Source: Ectocarpus siliculosus (lineage: Eukaryota; Sar; Phaeophyceae; Ectocarpales; Ectocarpaceae). Taken from it: a DNA stretch of 64,000 nucleotides. The translations under genes were made by a program, and so were the position numbers. How positions within the stretch are numbered: the stretch's first letter is position 1; each line of letters starts with the position of its first letter. Below, piece after piece: positions 45,134-56,219 of the stretch. A model generated the notes under the pieces. The model did not search any database. It saw nothing but the letters and a program-made list of their open reading frames with translations, and was not told where the DNA came from. Location: assembly GCA_000310025.1 (NCBI GenBank), contig FN649728.1, positions 1,317,169 through 1,381,168 of the forward strand. The letters are read 5' to 3'.

Positions 45134-48100
45134 TCAAGGCCTCCAGTCGGGCAACGGTTTTTGGTATAGCTCGTGCTTGTTTTTTACTGCGGCCTGACTG
45201 CCGTAACCTTCCTTCGCAGCCAAAATCGAGTCCTGCCATATGTTTCTGAGCAGGAAAACTGATTTCTCCGCTGCCTCCATCTTCCCCCGATCCACGCCAG
45301 ACGCACCACCGGCACTATCGGCGGCGCCTGGCTCGTCCTTCTGCCCGCGCCCGCCGAGGATCATTCCTACACCTTGTAGCATGGTGGCCGTGAACGCTTT
45401 GTCACGTGCGTCTCTCTCCTTCCTTGCCTCGAGCTGGAAACATTTCGGATCGAACTTCTCAGATTTCCTGCGGCGACCCTTACGCTTTGCTTCCACCACG
45501 TCTAGTAAGCTGTCGTCAGCCACGTCATGCAAGTCCCCGTCAGACATGCCGCCCTCTCCAACAGCCCCCCCTCGGCTGCGCAGTTCCTCTTCGTCCTCCG
45601 ATTCCGAGGGGGCCCAGTCATCTCCGCCTACGTCCATCGGGGGATCCTCCTGGTCATCCTCCTCCACCGCCACCGGCGCTGCCTTCCGACGACTTTTCTT
45701 TTTTCCCTCGCCGATGTCTTCCCCCGCCGCGTCGTCGCCACCGGGCGCTTGGGATTCCCCGCTCGTGTCGCCACCTCCGTCGTTAACTCTAGCCATCTTG
45801 CGCCGTTTCCCCTTCCCCTTTCCTCGACCCTGACCACTGCTGGCGCCACCACCCGAGGCACCAGCCGCACCACCGGCATCTGCAGGCGCGACCTTAGGGT
45901 GCTTCCCGTTCTCAACATTGACAACCTCCCGCAGAAACTTCCGCTTGTTCGCAGCAGCGTTGCCGGAGAAGATGCGGGCCCTCAGCTGCTGGAATTTGTT
46001 GGGAGACCTCTGAATCCGGCCTCCTTCCGAGCCCGTGCCTTTCTTCTTCATGGCTGTGGTGTAATTCCCCTTCTGCGGTCCCTGAGGTGCTGCATCTCCA
46101 CCCTCCCGCAGCGTTCATTCAGAAGAGATCCGTGGGTCTGCATGTAAGCCTTGTTCTTGGCCAGCTCGATCTTGACGTAATGCGTGACCCGAGAGTACCA
46201 CTGTTCGTGGCCGTAGCCCTTGCCCCAACTGAACTCCTTCCCCAGTGACGATATGACGTTCGGGCAAGGCGATTCCAGCACGGAACAGAGCACACAGTGC
46301 AAAAGTTAGCATAAGATTAAAGTCGTCAGACCATACATAGAGTCACGCGAATCATTGTGCCAATGCGGACCTTAATCTGCTACCGCCGACAGTTCCGCCA
46401 CATATTCGAGGATCCCAGTGCCTGTTGCAGATGTTGTGTGGAGGACTGGACAACCCACCTGTCCCTATTCCATATTGTTTCCTTCCAGTGTCTCTCTTTT
46501 CCTTGCTTGCTTTCATCCCTTCTTGATAGGGGTCGATGGTATCCCGACCAGTGTTTTTTCGTTTGGGTAAGAAATCGCACCTCGATTTAAGTTTGTAGAC
46601 CATTAATTTATCTATTTATAGAAAGGTGTACGGCCCCTTGGTATAGGGTACGTGTCACCACAGAAGGCGTCCGCGGATCTTGGATCAGTGCGTACTAATG
46701 GCTACCCGGGACGTTTTCAAATGTACAGAAAGATTAAAGGGAGGGTCGTAGACATGGCATCAGGTTGCGCTCAAAAGACACGATCGAACCTTACCGTTGC
46801 ACTGAGCCCGCAAAGCGTGCACCGAGTGCGATGAGTCACCCCGAATCCGCGACTGGGGTTCTTGCAAGTGGGCACAGGGCATTCAATGAGCTGCTACCCC
46901 TGTTATATCCGGCCAACTCTTACACCCATCTGGTGAGGGCATGAACATGGCCAAACTCCTGGGTCTCAATCGCGAACGAACATACCGCGTGAGAATGTCG
47001 GTTGCTGCATTTGTGCGTAATATAGTACAGTAGATCCGGTATGAATGTAAATGTACCTATTCACCGCAACATTGCGTAAGACCGTTCCGGGAAGGTATTC
47101 TGAGATGGCCGTAGCCCCAGGGGATACGTCAGAGGGAGTCTATTTCATCGGGAGTCGCACAGGTCGGAGAGACGGTATCGTGGAGCGAGAAGCAAGGCAA
47201 GAAAAAAATGATTCACCTTCGATGGCACCCGGTTTAATAATCCTTACGGCAATCTTTGAAACTCAAAAGAGCGACCCCGAAAAAAACTCACAAACCCGTT
47301 CGTAAGAACATAGCACAAGTTTTGCGTAGGCCCCAGCTACCCTCTAGTACCGAACTCACATAAATCCTGTCGCCCAAGCGCTGGAGGACAACCTGTGGGA
47401 TGGCCTCCTTCGCCACAGTCTCATACTTCCAGGACTCCTGCAATCCCACACCACAGGCAAACAACGGTGTAATCTTAAAATGGAGCGAGGTGCATAGTAG
47501 CGAGACAAGCGCCAGGGTGTTGTAGGCACCACTGCTGCCTTCATGTGCGGCACGTGCAGCACAATCTCGTCAACATATCTCTGTGGTTTCCATCTGGTGG
47601 CATCTGAAAGCCAATCACCGCCGCGGGCCCGTCATCACAACGCCGCAGCATTAATGGCTACTGTGCCGGGGGGGGGAGTCCCTAAACCCTACAGTAGTAG
47701 GCCGGAGATGATAGGATCTTACAACCGGGACACCAAACGAAGGCTACAAGACGCTGCTGTTACCCTATCCACACTATGTATGAGGATCTGTTTGCAACAG
47801 ATGTACGAACAAGCAAGAGGTGGCAAAGATGCCGCCGTGTGAACGGTTTAAGGAAAAATAAATACACATACAGATTGCACAGACTAACGCCAGAGAGTGG
47901 CAACCAGTTGTGATCCGAGACACAGCGGAGGTGAGTGTTGGTTCAAACCTTGAGAATTGTTAAACACTAAAATCAATTACTCAAAACAATACACCAGATC
48001 GGAGGTGATACAATGTATCGTTCAGAGCAGTATCCACGCAAGTAGTTTCCACATGCATGCATGTTTGGTATTGTACAGGGTACAGGACACATTTGTTTCA

Positions 48101-48509
48101 AATATAAAGCGCTCCAGAATTCAAAATTTAAACACACTGCTAAAATATCAGCCGCATATCTAGATCACCTATTCTAGACTACATACATATGATACAACGT
48201 AGAACCCATTCTCACCTTGTTCTGCTGGACTCCACCCTCTTCCTCTTCGGAGTCTCCCTCTTCACGGCCATCCGCGTTATCGTCTTCCTCAGCTTCTTCC
48301 TCCTCGACTAGGCCGGCTGTCTCGTCCTCCATGCGCGGGGCGCGCGCGGGTTGCTTGCCCTGAAGCGCTGCATCCGCAGAGTCCTCTTCCTCCACACGCA
48401 AGGGTGCCGCGGAGGAACCTCCATCCGACTCGTCTAGAACATCTTGGAGTGTGGCGATTCTCTGCTTGACTAACGGACGGGCGCCCCCCCCCGGCGCGTA
48501 CATAGTGCC

Positions 48510-48549
<40 letters not shown>

Positions 48550-48869
48550 ACTGGTAGTGGAGAAAGAGCCGTTTCCCTGCTTCGGGGCAACCCCGAGTCG
48601 CCCCGAGCAGGGCTACCATTTAGCGCACGATATCCACCCTGCGGCAGCGATGAGCCACGCAACACCCGACCTGATGCTGCCGGTGAAGCAGGGAGGGATC
48701 CCTTTTCACCGGAGAGCCCCGCATCATGGTCTTGCACGGTGGGGCCTTCCTGGACGCCCGGCGCATGTAGACCCAAAAGCGCGGCTGCAGCGACGCTCTC
48801 CTTGTCCCCGCCCGCAGCAGCTTTGCCCTTCCTCGGCGAAGTCCTCCTCCCATCCGCTCGCTGCTTCAT
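45134..48869 (-). CDS. acidic, poly-Ala, Lys-rich protein, multi-exon (model incomplete)
   Basis: Four segments are proposed on the minus strand. Exon 48869-48216 (218 codons, ATG at 48869) carries a 14-residue Ala run from a CTG/GCA repeat and a C-terminal Glu-rich stretch (VEEEEAEEDDNADGREEGD), ending AAG|GTGAGA. A 26-codon exon 47437-47360 (SWKYETVAKEAIPQVVLQRL) lies between TTGCAG and GTGAGT. Exon 46236-about 46070 (WYSRVTHYVKIELAKNKAY) is phase-0 compatible. The last segment, to 45134, begins near 46051 (KKKGTGSEGG). It contains Lys/Gly-rich (GKGKGKRRKMARVN), acidic (ESEDEEELRSR) and helical (FQLEARKERDARDKAFTATM) parts. Between the last two the frame shifts by one near 46070: an assembly error, a frameshift, or two separate genes. 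Possible additional exon at 47530-47600 (DATRWKPQRYVDEIVLH). Composition suggests a nuclear protein; the family is not recognised. Confidence 0.5.
48511..48550. repeat. (CTG)n triplet repeat encoding poly-Ala
   Basis: A near-pure CTG/GCT run of about 13-14 units lies within the 48216-48869 exon; read on the minus strand it encodes Ala. Such repeats are length-variable. Confidence 0.9.
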
Positions 48870-49059
48870 CGGGGGGCTTATCTCCGAGCGCTGACTGCGT
48901 GGCGCCCGCGGACCGCGTGGAGCTGCGAGTAGGGCCGCGTGCGGGAGGGCGAGGTTGTGGACCTCTTTTCCACGTTTCTGTCTTTCACCACCATAGCGCG
49001 CAGAGGGAGTGGATGGAGCAGGAGTGGAGGACTCCAGAATAATATCTGTCGTTGATTCT

Positions 49060-49215
49060 ATTGACGTTTGCGGACCCCTCGGGGCCAGTATATTTGAGTG
49101 TATCTTTTTATAGGGTAAGTTTACCTGTGACCACGGGAATCGACCGCGTCGAGTGTTGGATCAGTACGGACATACGAAGGTACTGGGTAGAGAGAGATCG
49201 GAACGGTTTTTAATT
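49060..49215 (-). repeat. inverted repeat, right arm (partner 44217-44365)
   Basis: Plus-strand reading contains CTGTGACCACGGGAATCGAC and GTACTGGGTAGAGAGAG, matching the left arm in reverse. It encodes CDHGNRPRRVLDQYG and KVLGRE. After that the right copy diverges and loses the NGM motif and the GTGAGT donor. It may be a decayed exon cassette. Confidence 0.55.
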
Positions 49216-49711
49216 CAGGAATAATAAATACACACACAGGAAGACTACCCGTTCGGTTTTTAATGTGAAGACAACAACAACAACTGCTGTAACAAGACAA
49301 GGCGGTGAAACGCGGAAAGAAAGAATTTCGGAATCTCGGAAGGCGGAAACAAAAAAACACAGTGAAAGCTTGAATGGTTGAAATGAGAACAACAAGTTCG
49401 AGCGAGAGGGCGTACGATCTTTCGAGGTGTACTCCGTACATACTGAGTTTGATATATCAAAAAACCGATAGGCAGAGTGGTCCTCATGAGTCCAGAGATT
49501 TCAGAACGCAGAGGGTGTCGCGTCGCCCGCATAAAGGCCGTGCAACCTTCTGTATGCGTGATGCGTGATGCGTAATGCGTCATCACAAACACGCGGCGGA
49601 AATAAACTACATATATATTCCGCCGGAAATCTGTGGGCCCCAACTTGCTGTGGCCCGCCGGTGCTGCCACAACCATAGCATCTCCACGGTTGTCCCACTC
49701 TATACTGTACC

Positions 49712-49935
49712 ATGGCGAGGGTGGTTTTGATCGTGAGCATGACCCTATCCTTGACGAAAACGATCTTGGTGAAGGATGCTGTCGGGCCGCGTCGCATACT
49801 AACCAAAAGCCTAGCGCGTCTCGGATCTCACGGTCAGTCGTCGTCAGGAGCCCAACGCAGCTCCACGCGCTCAGCCACAGGCCAACAGCAGCAGCGCCAA
49901 GGATCAGCCGCTGGGGCCAATGCGTCGAAAGTCAG
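49712..49935 (+). CDS. probable first exon, unknown Gln/Ser-rich N-terminus
   Basis: An ATG in good context (ACCATGG) starts 74 codons ending at GTCAG|GTGAGC (phase 2). The N-terminus is hydrophobic (VVLIVSMTLSLTK), possibly a signal anchor. It is followed by a Ser/Gln-rich region (TGQQQQRQGSAAGANAS). Downstream exons were not resolved; a zinc-ribbon-like text (CLVCGRGDAPTSGCPGC) occurs at about 50036-50090 in an overlapping plus frame. Function is unknown. Confidence 0.4.
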
Positions 49936-50684
49936 GTGAGCTCCAGAGAGAGGCATAGAGATTTAGAAGTTAGATGTAGTGAACGAGGAAGCGAGAGAAC
50001 GGGAGACAATCAAGAGAGAAGAGGGCGTCTGGCGCTCTGTCTGGTGTGCGGCAGAGGCGACGCACCCACAAGTGGGTGCCCGGGATGTCGGAGAACACGC
50101 ATTGTTGAAATTGCATTGTGTGGCCCACAGCAGTGAAATCGCACTGACCCGCAGCAAGAGGCGCCCTAGACAGCGCCCGGGCCGATTATATAACGACGAT
50201 GAAGTTTGCTTGTCATCGCGTCCAACCCCATTGTTAGGGGCAACGCCAAAGTAGAGCTGTTTTTTTACGAGATTACTGCTCGCACGATGGCTCTGACCTA
50301 CACGCAACTGCAGCAGCCAACACCTATGGAGAGGGAGCCTGAAAACCTGTTGTTGTACAGGCTGGTTCACACTTACTTTTAGTACCAACTTTTGTCCACG
50401 TGGGCCCAAAAGAACAGCAAGTTTGATGTTGACTACTTTTGAAAACATACGCAAGAGCACCAGAAACTGTACAACAGACACACAAGACCAGTCGGAAGGC
50501 ATCGCAAAAAACAGAAATCGTTGAATCCCGCACAGGGCGACAGTAGAGGCTGCTAAAAACATACATTTCACGCGTCTACCTCCGCACGCCGCCTTTGAAA
50601 TCAAGATGAAAATTCGCCCTATTCTAATTTCAAGTCAAAAGAGCCAAAACGGCAGGCGTTCAAATAAGGTCTGTGTTGACAGGC

Positions 50685-51183
50685 ACCTGGTAATTAGTAC
50701 TGTCATCAGTAGAGGACACCATGAAGAGGCTTCGTGCGTGCGGGCACGTTCAGGTTTGCTACTGGAGCTGAAATATCGAAGGTTGCAGCAATATCTGAAA
50801 ACAGTCCGAAATCTACGCCGGAACCAAGCGGCATCCAACATTTGTCACAGCCGTGCTCACCGCCACGGACCCCAATCTCCTGAACTGTGTGTTTACAGCA
50901 CTGCAAGCTGCGTTGTCCGTGGCGGTGAGCGTTACAGTATGATAACANNNNNNNNNNNNNNNNNNNNNNNNNNNNNNNNNNNNNNNNNNNNNNNNNNNNN
51001 NNNNNNNNNNNNNNNNNNNNNNNNNNNNNNNNNNNNNNNNNNNNNNNGCGCAGATTTCGGACTGTTTTCAGAGACTGCCGCAACCTTCGATATTTCAGCT
51101 CCAGTAGCAAACCTGAACGTGCCAGCACGCACAACACCTCTTCACATGATGTCCTCTACTGATGACAGTACTAATTACCAGGT
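50685..51183. repeat. long palindrome interrupted by assembly gap
   Basis: Arms 50685-50818 and 51048-51183 are inverted copies (about 135 bp, near 90% by eye) starting ACCTGGTAATTAGTACTGTC. Within the left side a perfect 16-bp inverted pair (GCTCACCGCCACGGAC at 50855-50870 and its complement at 50915-50930) forms a nested hairpin. The centre is 100 N (50948-51047), a conventional unknown-size gap. Confidence 0.85.
50948..51047. other. assembly gap (100 N)
   Basis: Exactly 100 undetermined bases at the palindrome centre. Read-through translations across it are meaningless. Confidence 1.
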
Positions 51184-51533
51184 ACCTCCTGCGGGAAGGT
51201 TGTTTTCTTATGTTGTGGATTGAAGTATGAGAAAAGAGCCAGCGTCAAACCCCTGTTCTGGGGGCCCAATGCCGACCCAATTGACACGAAACTGGTATCG
51301 TTAGGTTCCTGAGGAGCAACAAGGCAAGGTTATTTGTCTTTTACGAGCCATGCCCTGGCGGCAGCGCTATGGGCGAAACTTAGTTTCGACCAATTAGCGG
51401 CCTCCAAACTATTGCAGAACAAAAATAGGAATTTAATTTCCAATATATTTTTATTTATTTTTTTATTTTAAGGGTCCGGTGAAAACCTGTGGTCTGCTCA
51501 TCGATTTTGAATACATCCGAACTACATAGATAG
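51184..51533. other. no gene recognised
   Basis: Flanks the palindrome and the LTR element. AT-rich near 51440-51470. No supported coding sequence. Confidence 0.4.
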
Positions 51534-53232
51534 TTTAAAGGAGGCGAAGCCGTGGGCCGTAGCTTGCTCCTAGAGATAGATGAAGGTAGGTTCTGTCGTT
51601 GACACGCTTGTCCACGACCACGTTGAGATGGGAAAGTTGCTTGTTATTGCTGAGAGACGATCAGCAAGAGTCTGAGGTGAAGCGGGGATCCAACTTCACC
51701 TCAGGGGGTACACAGACTAGACAATTATAAGAGGGTAAGGGTCTGAAGGGTATACCTCCTGGGACCGACCCACATCCTATCAACAATAAGATGTACCCTA
51801 TTCAAGCTAGCAGCCACACTCCTCAACACTAGCCCACCCTGAATATCATATATATATGCAGATTCTATACTCAAATCAATGCTCAAATCCTAAAAGCTAC
51901 AATAAAGATTTAGCTAACGATTTATGCTCATGAATCGAAGATATGACTCTTCACAAAACATCCAAACGGAGGGTGAGTTGTAGAAATATCCCGAATCAAC
52001 CCCCACACCATCATTGAGACGAAAGATGGATGCGAACGGTCACGAGACCACACATCGACATCTCAATGACAACGCACATACCAATGAAGGGACCAAAAAG
52101 AATATATTGTAGTGCTGCAGAGCACGCTATCCCCAACAGACGACGACAAGGGAATCAAAATCAAAGTCCAAACGCCACACACCACTCATTTACGCGCACC
52201 CGCGCGTATGACAACGGGAGGAATGAGGGTGACTACACGAGAGAGTCCAAAATACGGCAACAAAACTCAAAACCCAAGCAAACTTCCGAACGAAAACGAC
52301 CTTTGATACTGGACGCGACGTAAAGGGGAAAAACTCAACGCAATCTAGGAAAACGTCAAGGGAGGGCAGGAGAAATGAACGACAGGCAAACGCACCGAAA
52401 ACAATTTCCAGCGTGTCGCGGAACCCAAACCGTATAGAGAGGCGGCAACGGCAAGACCTAAAGAAAACCAAGGATGCAAAGCATGAATGATCAATGTCGG
52501 AGAAGCGATCTGACGAACCGCGCTCTGTCTCGCTGGCGATACACAACATACAAAGACGACATAAAACACAGAAAAGTCGCAGAGATACACACAACAACAC
52601 AACGACTCAGGGGCTCGACGATGATGAAGGCGTCGCCGGCATGTAGCGATGACGGAGACGAAGTAGAACGAAGTGTGGATGAGGACGAAAGTCCACGGGA
52701 GAAGACGACGCAACGGGATGGAATCCCGAAGCAATAAGCATAGGCGACACGTCTGCGGCACGATGGAGCTAAAGGAAAAAAATAAAATAAAAATTAGTTG
52801 GCTAAAGGGCGAACCAGGGGAACACGGGGAACTCGGTTTCCAAGTGTTCAGAGGAAAGCAACACCGACGAAACTTGGGGAACTCTTTTTCCAAGTGTTCA
52901 GAGGCAAACAACACCGACGATCCTGCCGCTGACGCCAAGTTTATAGGAGGTGAAGCCGTGGGCGGTAGCTTGCTCCTAGAGATAGATGAAGGTAGGTTCT
53001 GTCGTTGACACGCTTGTCCACGACCAAGTTGAGATGGGAAAGTTGCTTGTTATTGCTGAGAGACGATCAGCAAGGGTCTGAGGTGAAGTGGGGATCCAAC
53101 TTCACCTCGGGGGTACACAGACTAGACAATTCTAAGAGGGTAGGGGTCTGAAGGGTATACCTCCTGGGACCGACCCATATCCTATCAACAATAAGATGTA
53201 CCCTATTCAAGCAGCAGCCACACTCCTTAACA
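51534..53232 (-). mobile_element. internally deleted LTR retroelement (gag-pol lost)
   Basis: Two LTRs of about 295 bp (51534-51828 and 52939-53232), starting TGTTAAGGAGTGTGGCTGC on the minus strand, flank about 1.1 kb. That interior matches only the 3' non-coding third of the element at 59406-62562. Next to the 5' LTR the primer-binding-type sequence TGGCGTCAGCGGC is kept, then joins directly to the 55-bp repeat region. All protein-coding sequence is missing. It could move only with enzymes from elsewhere. Confidence 0.85.
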
Positions 53233-53733
53233 ATAGCACCCATCAATCACACAGCAGACCCTCAGGGAGTTGGGCAGCGTTGCGTCAGAAGAAATCTGAT
53301 GGTTTGCTCACCCAACGGCGAGAGGAGCTGCTCTATACATACGAATCACGTGGTCTACCTCGAACTAAGCAGTCTGTAATCAAGGCGTTTTTTCTCCCAA
53401 CTCTAAAATCAAGATAATACAGGCAAAACCGCTTAGCGTTGAGTTTCCCGCGTAGAGTCTAGGGGGTGCTACAGTTAATGTCTTGATCAGTAGAGGATAC
53501 TCTGTAGGAGTAATGTGTGTGTTAAGACCGGTGCTGCTTGTGGTTGGCTATCTCAATCTCATGTCTTGATTGTTTTTTTTGAGGGGGGGACAGGGTCGCT
53601 TCAAGACTAGGATTTTTTCGTACACTTCCTATGGAAGGTAGTCTTGGCGCTGAATCTCAGCAAGAGCAGGGGGGGAGCGAGCATGACACTGAAAGAGCGA
53701 AGGTGACAAAATCCCGGAATATTTTGTGACTAC

Positions 53734-53828
53734 CTTGAAGAGCATCCCGTTTCCGCTCCCCATGACCGCCTGTTGTTTCCCGTACACCACCTCGTGAGCG
53801 TCGAAAACCAAAGTATTGTCGCTCACAC
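53734..53828 (-). CDS. NGM-type exon cassette, third copy
   Basis: A 95-nt exon lies between TATTTAG| and AAG|GTAGTC (phase 1 in, 0 out). It encodes VSDNTLVFDAHEVVYGKQQ then AVMGSGNGMLFK. It aligns with 44189-44277 in length, phases and the final NGM.F motif. The gene it belongs to is not visible in the flanks (a SINE on one side, LTR element on the other). Confidence 0.45.
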
Positions 53829-53932
53829 CTAAATATTAACCGTGGCTTGGTTTGCACTGACGCCGCAACTACACTTTATGGAATTACGGCTCGCCATATA
53901 TATATATATATAAATATATTTTGTCTTGACTT

Positions 53933-54225
53933 CAAATCAGCGCTCACGGCACTACTAGTAGTGCCGTTTATTCCAACCCGTGGTCACACAGAAGAGCCCC
54001 TCTCTATGCTCCCCTCCTGCGGTACTTTGCCTTCGATTTTTAATGCGAGAAGAGTTCAGCACTCTCTTCCCTCTGTGTATACACGAACTAGCGCTATCCC
54101 CTAGGCCAAGAGCGGAAGCGAGAGAAAAACTCACTTTGCAAGAAAAGCTCGCTTACGCCGGGATTCGAATCCCTGACCTGACCTCTAGAAGGTGTCGAGG
54201 ATACTAACCCGACCACCGGGGCGAC
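53933..54225 (-). mobile_element. dimeric tRNA-derived SINE, copy 2
   Basis: About 90% similar by eye to 31946-32231 over its whole length, with the same head (GTCGCCCCGGTGGTC), B box (GGATTCGAATCCC) and second tRNA-like unit. An AT-rich (TA)n tract follows the 3' end instead of a pure A run. A 17-bp insertion-type difference lies in the middle (ACTCTCTTCCCTC). Confidence 0.8.
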
Positions 54226-56219
54226 CGTATGTTCTCCTGAAAAGGCGGTACCGAGGACAAAACAACCCCTCACAAGAGATACTGGCGTCACGACCATGGG
54301 TACCAGCGACCTGATATCGCATCTAAAAGCATCGACGAAACTTGATTTTCACGCAGTAGTGAGAGCAGGATACATATGCACTGCTGTATGTTTTCGCGGG
54401 GCGATCCGATGGCCCAAGTATGGGCCTGAGCAACTGGCTGTGCAATCTCGTGCGAGGACCGCACTATTTTCTCTTCCGAAGAACCGATGATCGTGGGTGT
54501 TCCCGGCACAGCGCATTGGATAGCACACCAGAGGAGGCAACGGCTTGGCGACTTTCGGCTGGAGCTTCCGTTCCGGTAGATCGATTGTTGTTGTTGTTGT
54601 TGATGTTGCTAGTTTCCTCTTCCTTTCTCCGACCTTGGTTGGTCTGCCAGGGCTGTATTGGATGCTCCCTCCTTCGCTTTCTTCGGCCATTGTTGATCGT
54701 CCAGGGCTGCACGGGTCGGACTTAACAATCGTTCGTTTTGCCCTTCTTCATCCGTTTGTTTTCTCCTGGTTTGTGTGGCCAGGAGCCTTCACCGCTGGCT
54801 TCTGAGCATGCACGTGACAGCGACCTTTTCTCTGGCTGCCGGGGTGGCCATGTACACGCTGCCCGTATCGGATTCTCTGTGCGGCGTGACGCACCGGATC
54901 GTGGGGATTATGGCCCTGCTCTCCGATGTCAGTAAAATGACGTTGCATGGTCGGGGGGAAATTTTGAATTTTTGGTCCGGGTGCCAATCAAGGTGTTCCT
55001 TTGGCAAGCGGCCTGAAAGCGAGACACAATGCGCACGCCACTCTCTGTCGGGCCAGTGGCTGTCATAATTTCTCTTTGAGTGGTGTCTACGGGTAAATCG
55101 TGTTCTCGGTTTTGCCCACCATGTTTTCCTTTTTCAAATCATTTTGTATAACGAATGATCCCAGTGCTCATTCGGGGCGCAAAAAGTGTCAAGTTTGATA
55201 CCCATGAAGACGACACTCTCCCACGCACACCCTCGCAGTTCCTCTGCTTGACGTTCGTTGACCATCGCACGACAGGCATGTCTGGTGCTTTTTCTACTGG
55301 CTGAGGTGCATCTCACTAACGGCCACACGAGACGTGCCTGCTGGGAAAGATGCGCCATCTGGGTGTCCCGACTCTACGCGTGCCTGATTCTGTGAGAAAG
55401 AACTATTTAGCTTAAAAACCGTAGTAGTATGATGCACGTCCGCTCTTGCATGGCTGCGCACGATAAAGTGCTGATGGTGGCGTGTTGCAGAACGACGGAA
55501 ATATCTGCACGAGCCCTTGCGCACGAAGCGGAAGGCCCTCAAGAAGTTGGGGGGGACATACGTTGGAATGGACGAAAAAACACCTTTTCCGACCGTTCAC
55601 CGTTCCCAACGTCAGTGCGCGACCCATGGTGTAACTGTGCGACAGTGTGCTGTCACGATAGAGCCGGCAGGATGCACGGGCCGTGCTCGCGGTGATTGCT
55701 TGGAAGCATTCGCGCTCTCACTAATTCTTCGCAGAGCTATCCAGTACGCCGAATACTGGGCGAATCCTTACAGGCATTGATGGGTAGCGACTCAACCCGG
55801 ATCTATTCCCACGGATCAACATCTCGCCTGACAACGGCGACCAGTCCGATTTTTCGCTTGCTTTTGATTCCTTCGCTTGCAGAGAGACGTTCACGTTTGG
55901 AACCAGGTACAGCGTTTTCTCAGTGGAGTCGTGCACGGCCAATGCATTCCTGCACGCAATCCCATACCCCGAATCATTTCTTGCAGGCCCACCCTAGCCA
56001 TTTTTTGGGCCGCGACTACTCCCGTCACCGCCAACCCTGAGGTACGAGGCAAGCTCTTGCTCAGTTTTCGAGCAATTGTATCTCATGGCGGAAGGAGCGA
56101 TTTGACTCAAAATCTGCTAGAGAACAGGCCGCGCTTTGGTAGCCGATGTACTGTCTTCGCATGCGTCCATTTTTTCGTTTTGGTCACTCGCCTTCCTTGC
56201 TCTGCCTTCTGCTGTGCAG
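54226..56219. other. no complete gene; one possible membrane exon
   Basis: Near 54805-54935 the plus strand reads AAGVAMYTLPVSDSLCG and THRIVGIMALLSDV, a membrane-like segment ending at a weak A|GTAAAA donor in phase 1. It may be an upstream exon of the 56220-57351 gene, but the phase does not match directly. A (TTG)4-5 run is at 54587. Nothing else is supported. Confidence 0.3.

Noticed and set aside
49963-50604. 213-codon minus-strand frame
   Set aside because: Composition is Cys/Leu/Ser-rich without domain or splice support, and it lies opposite plus-strand coding-like text.
50606-51223. Frames running through the N gap
   Set aside because: They are translations across 100 undetermined bases and palindromic arms; no reliable protein.
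52030-52940. Genes on either strand inside the LTR element 3' region (and the mirror frames at 61200-62070)
   Set aside because: The same frames recur in both element copies but have biased, repeat-like composition and no domain; treated as non-coding element sequence.
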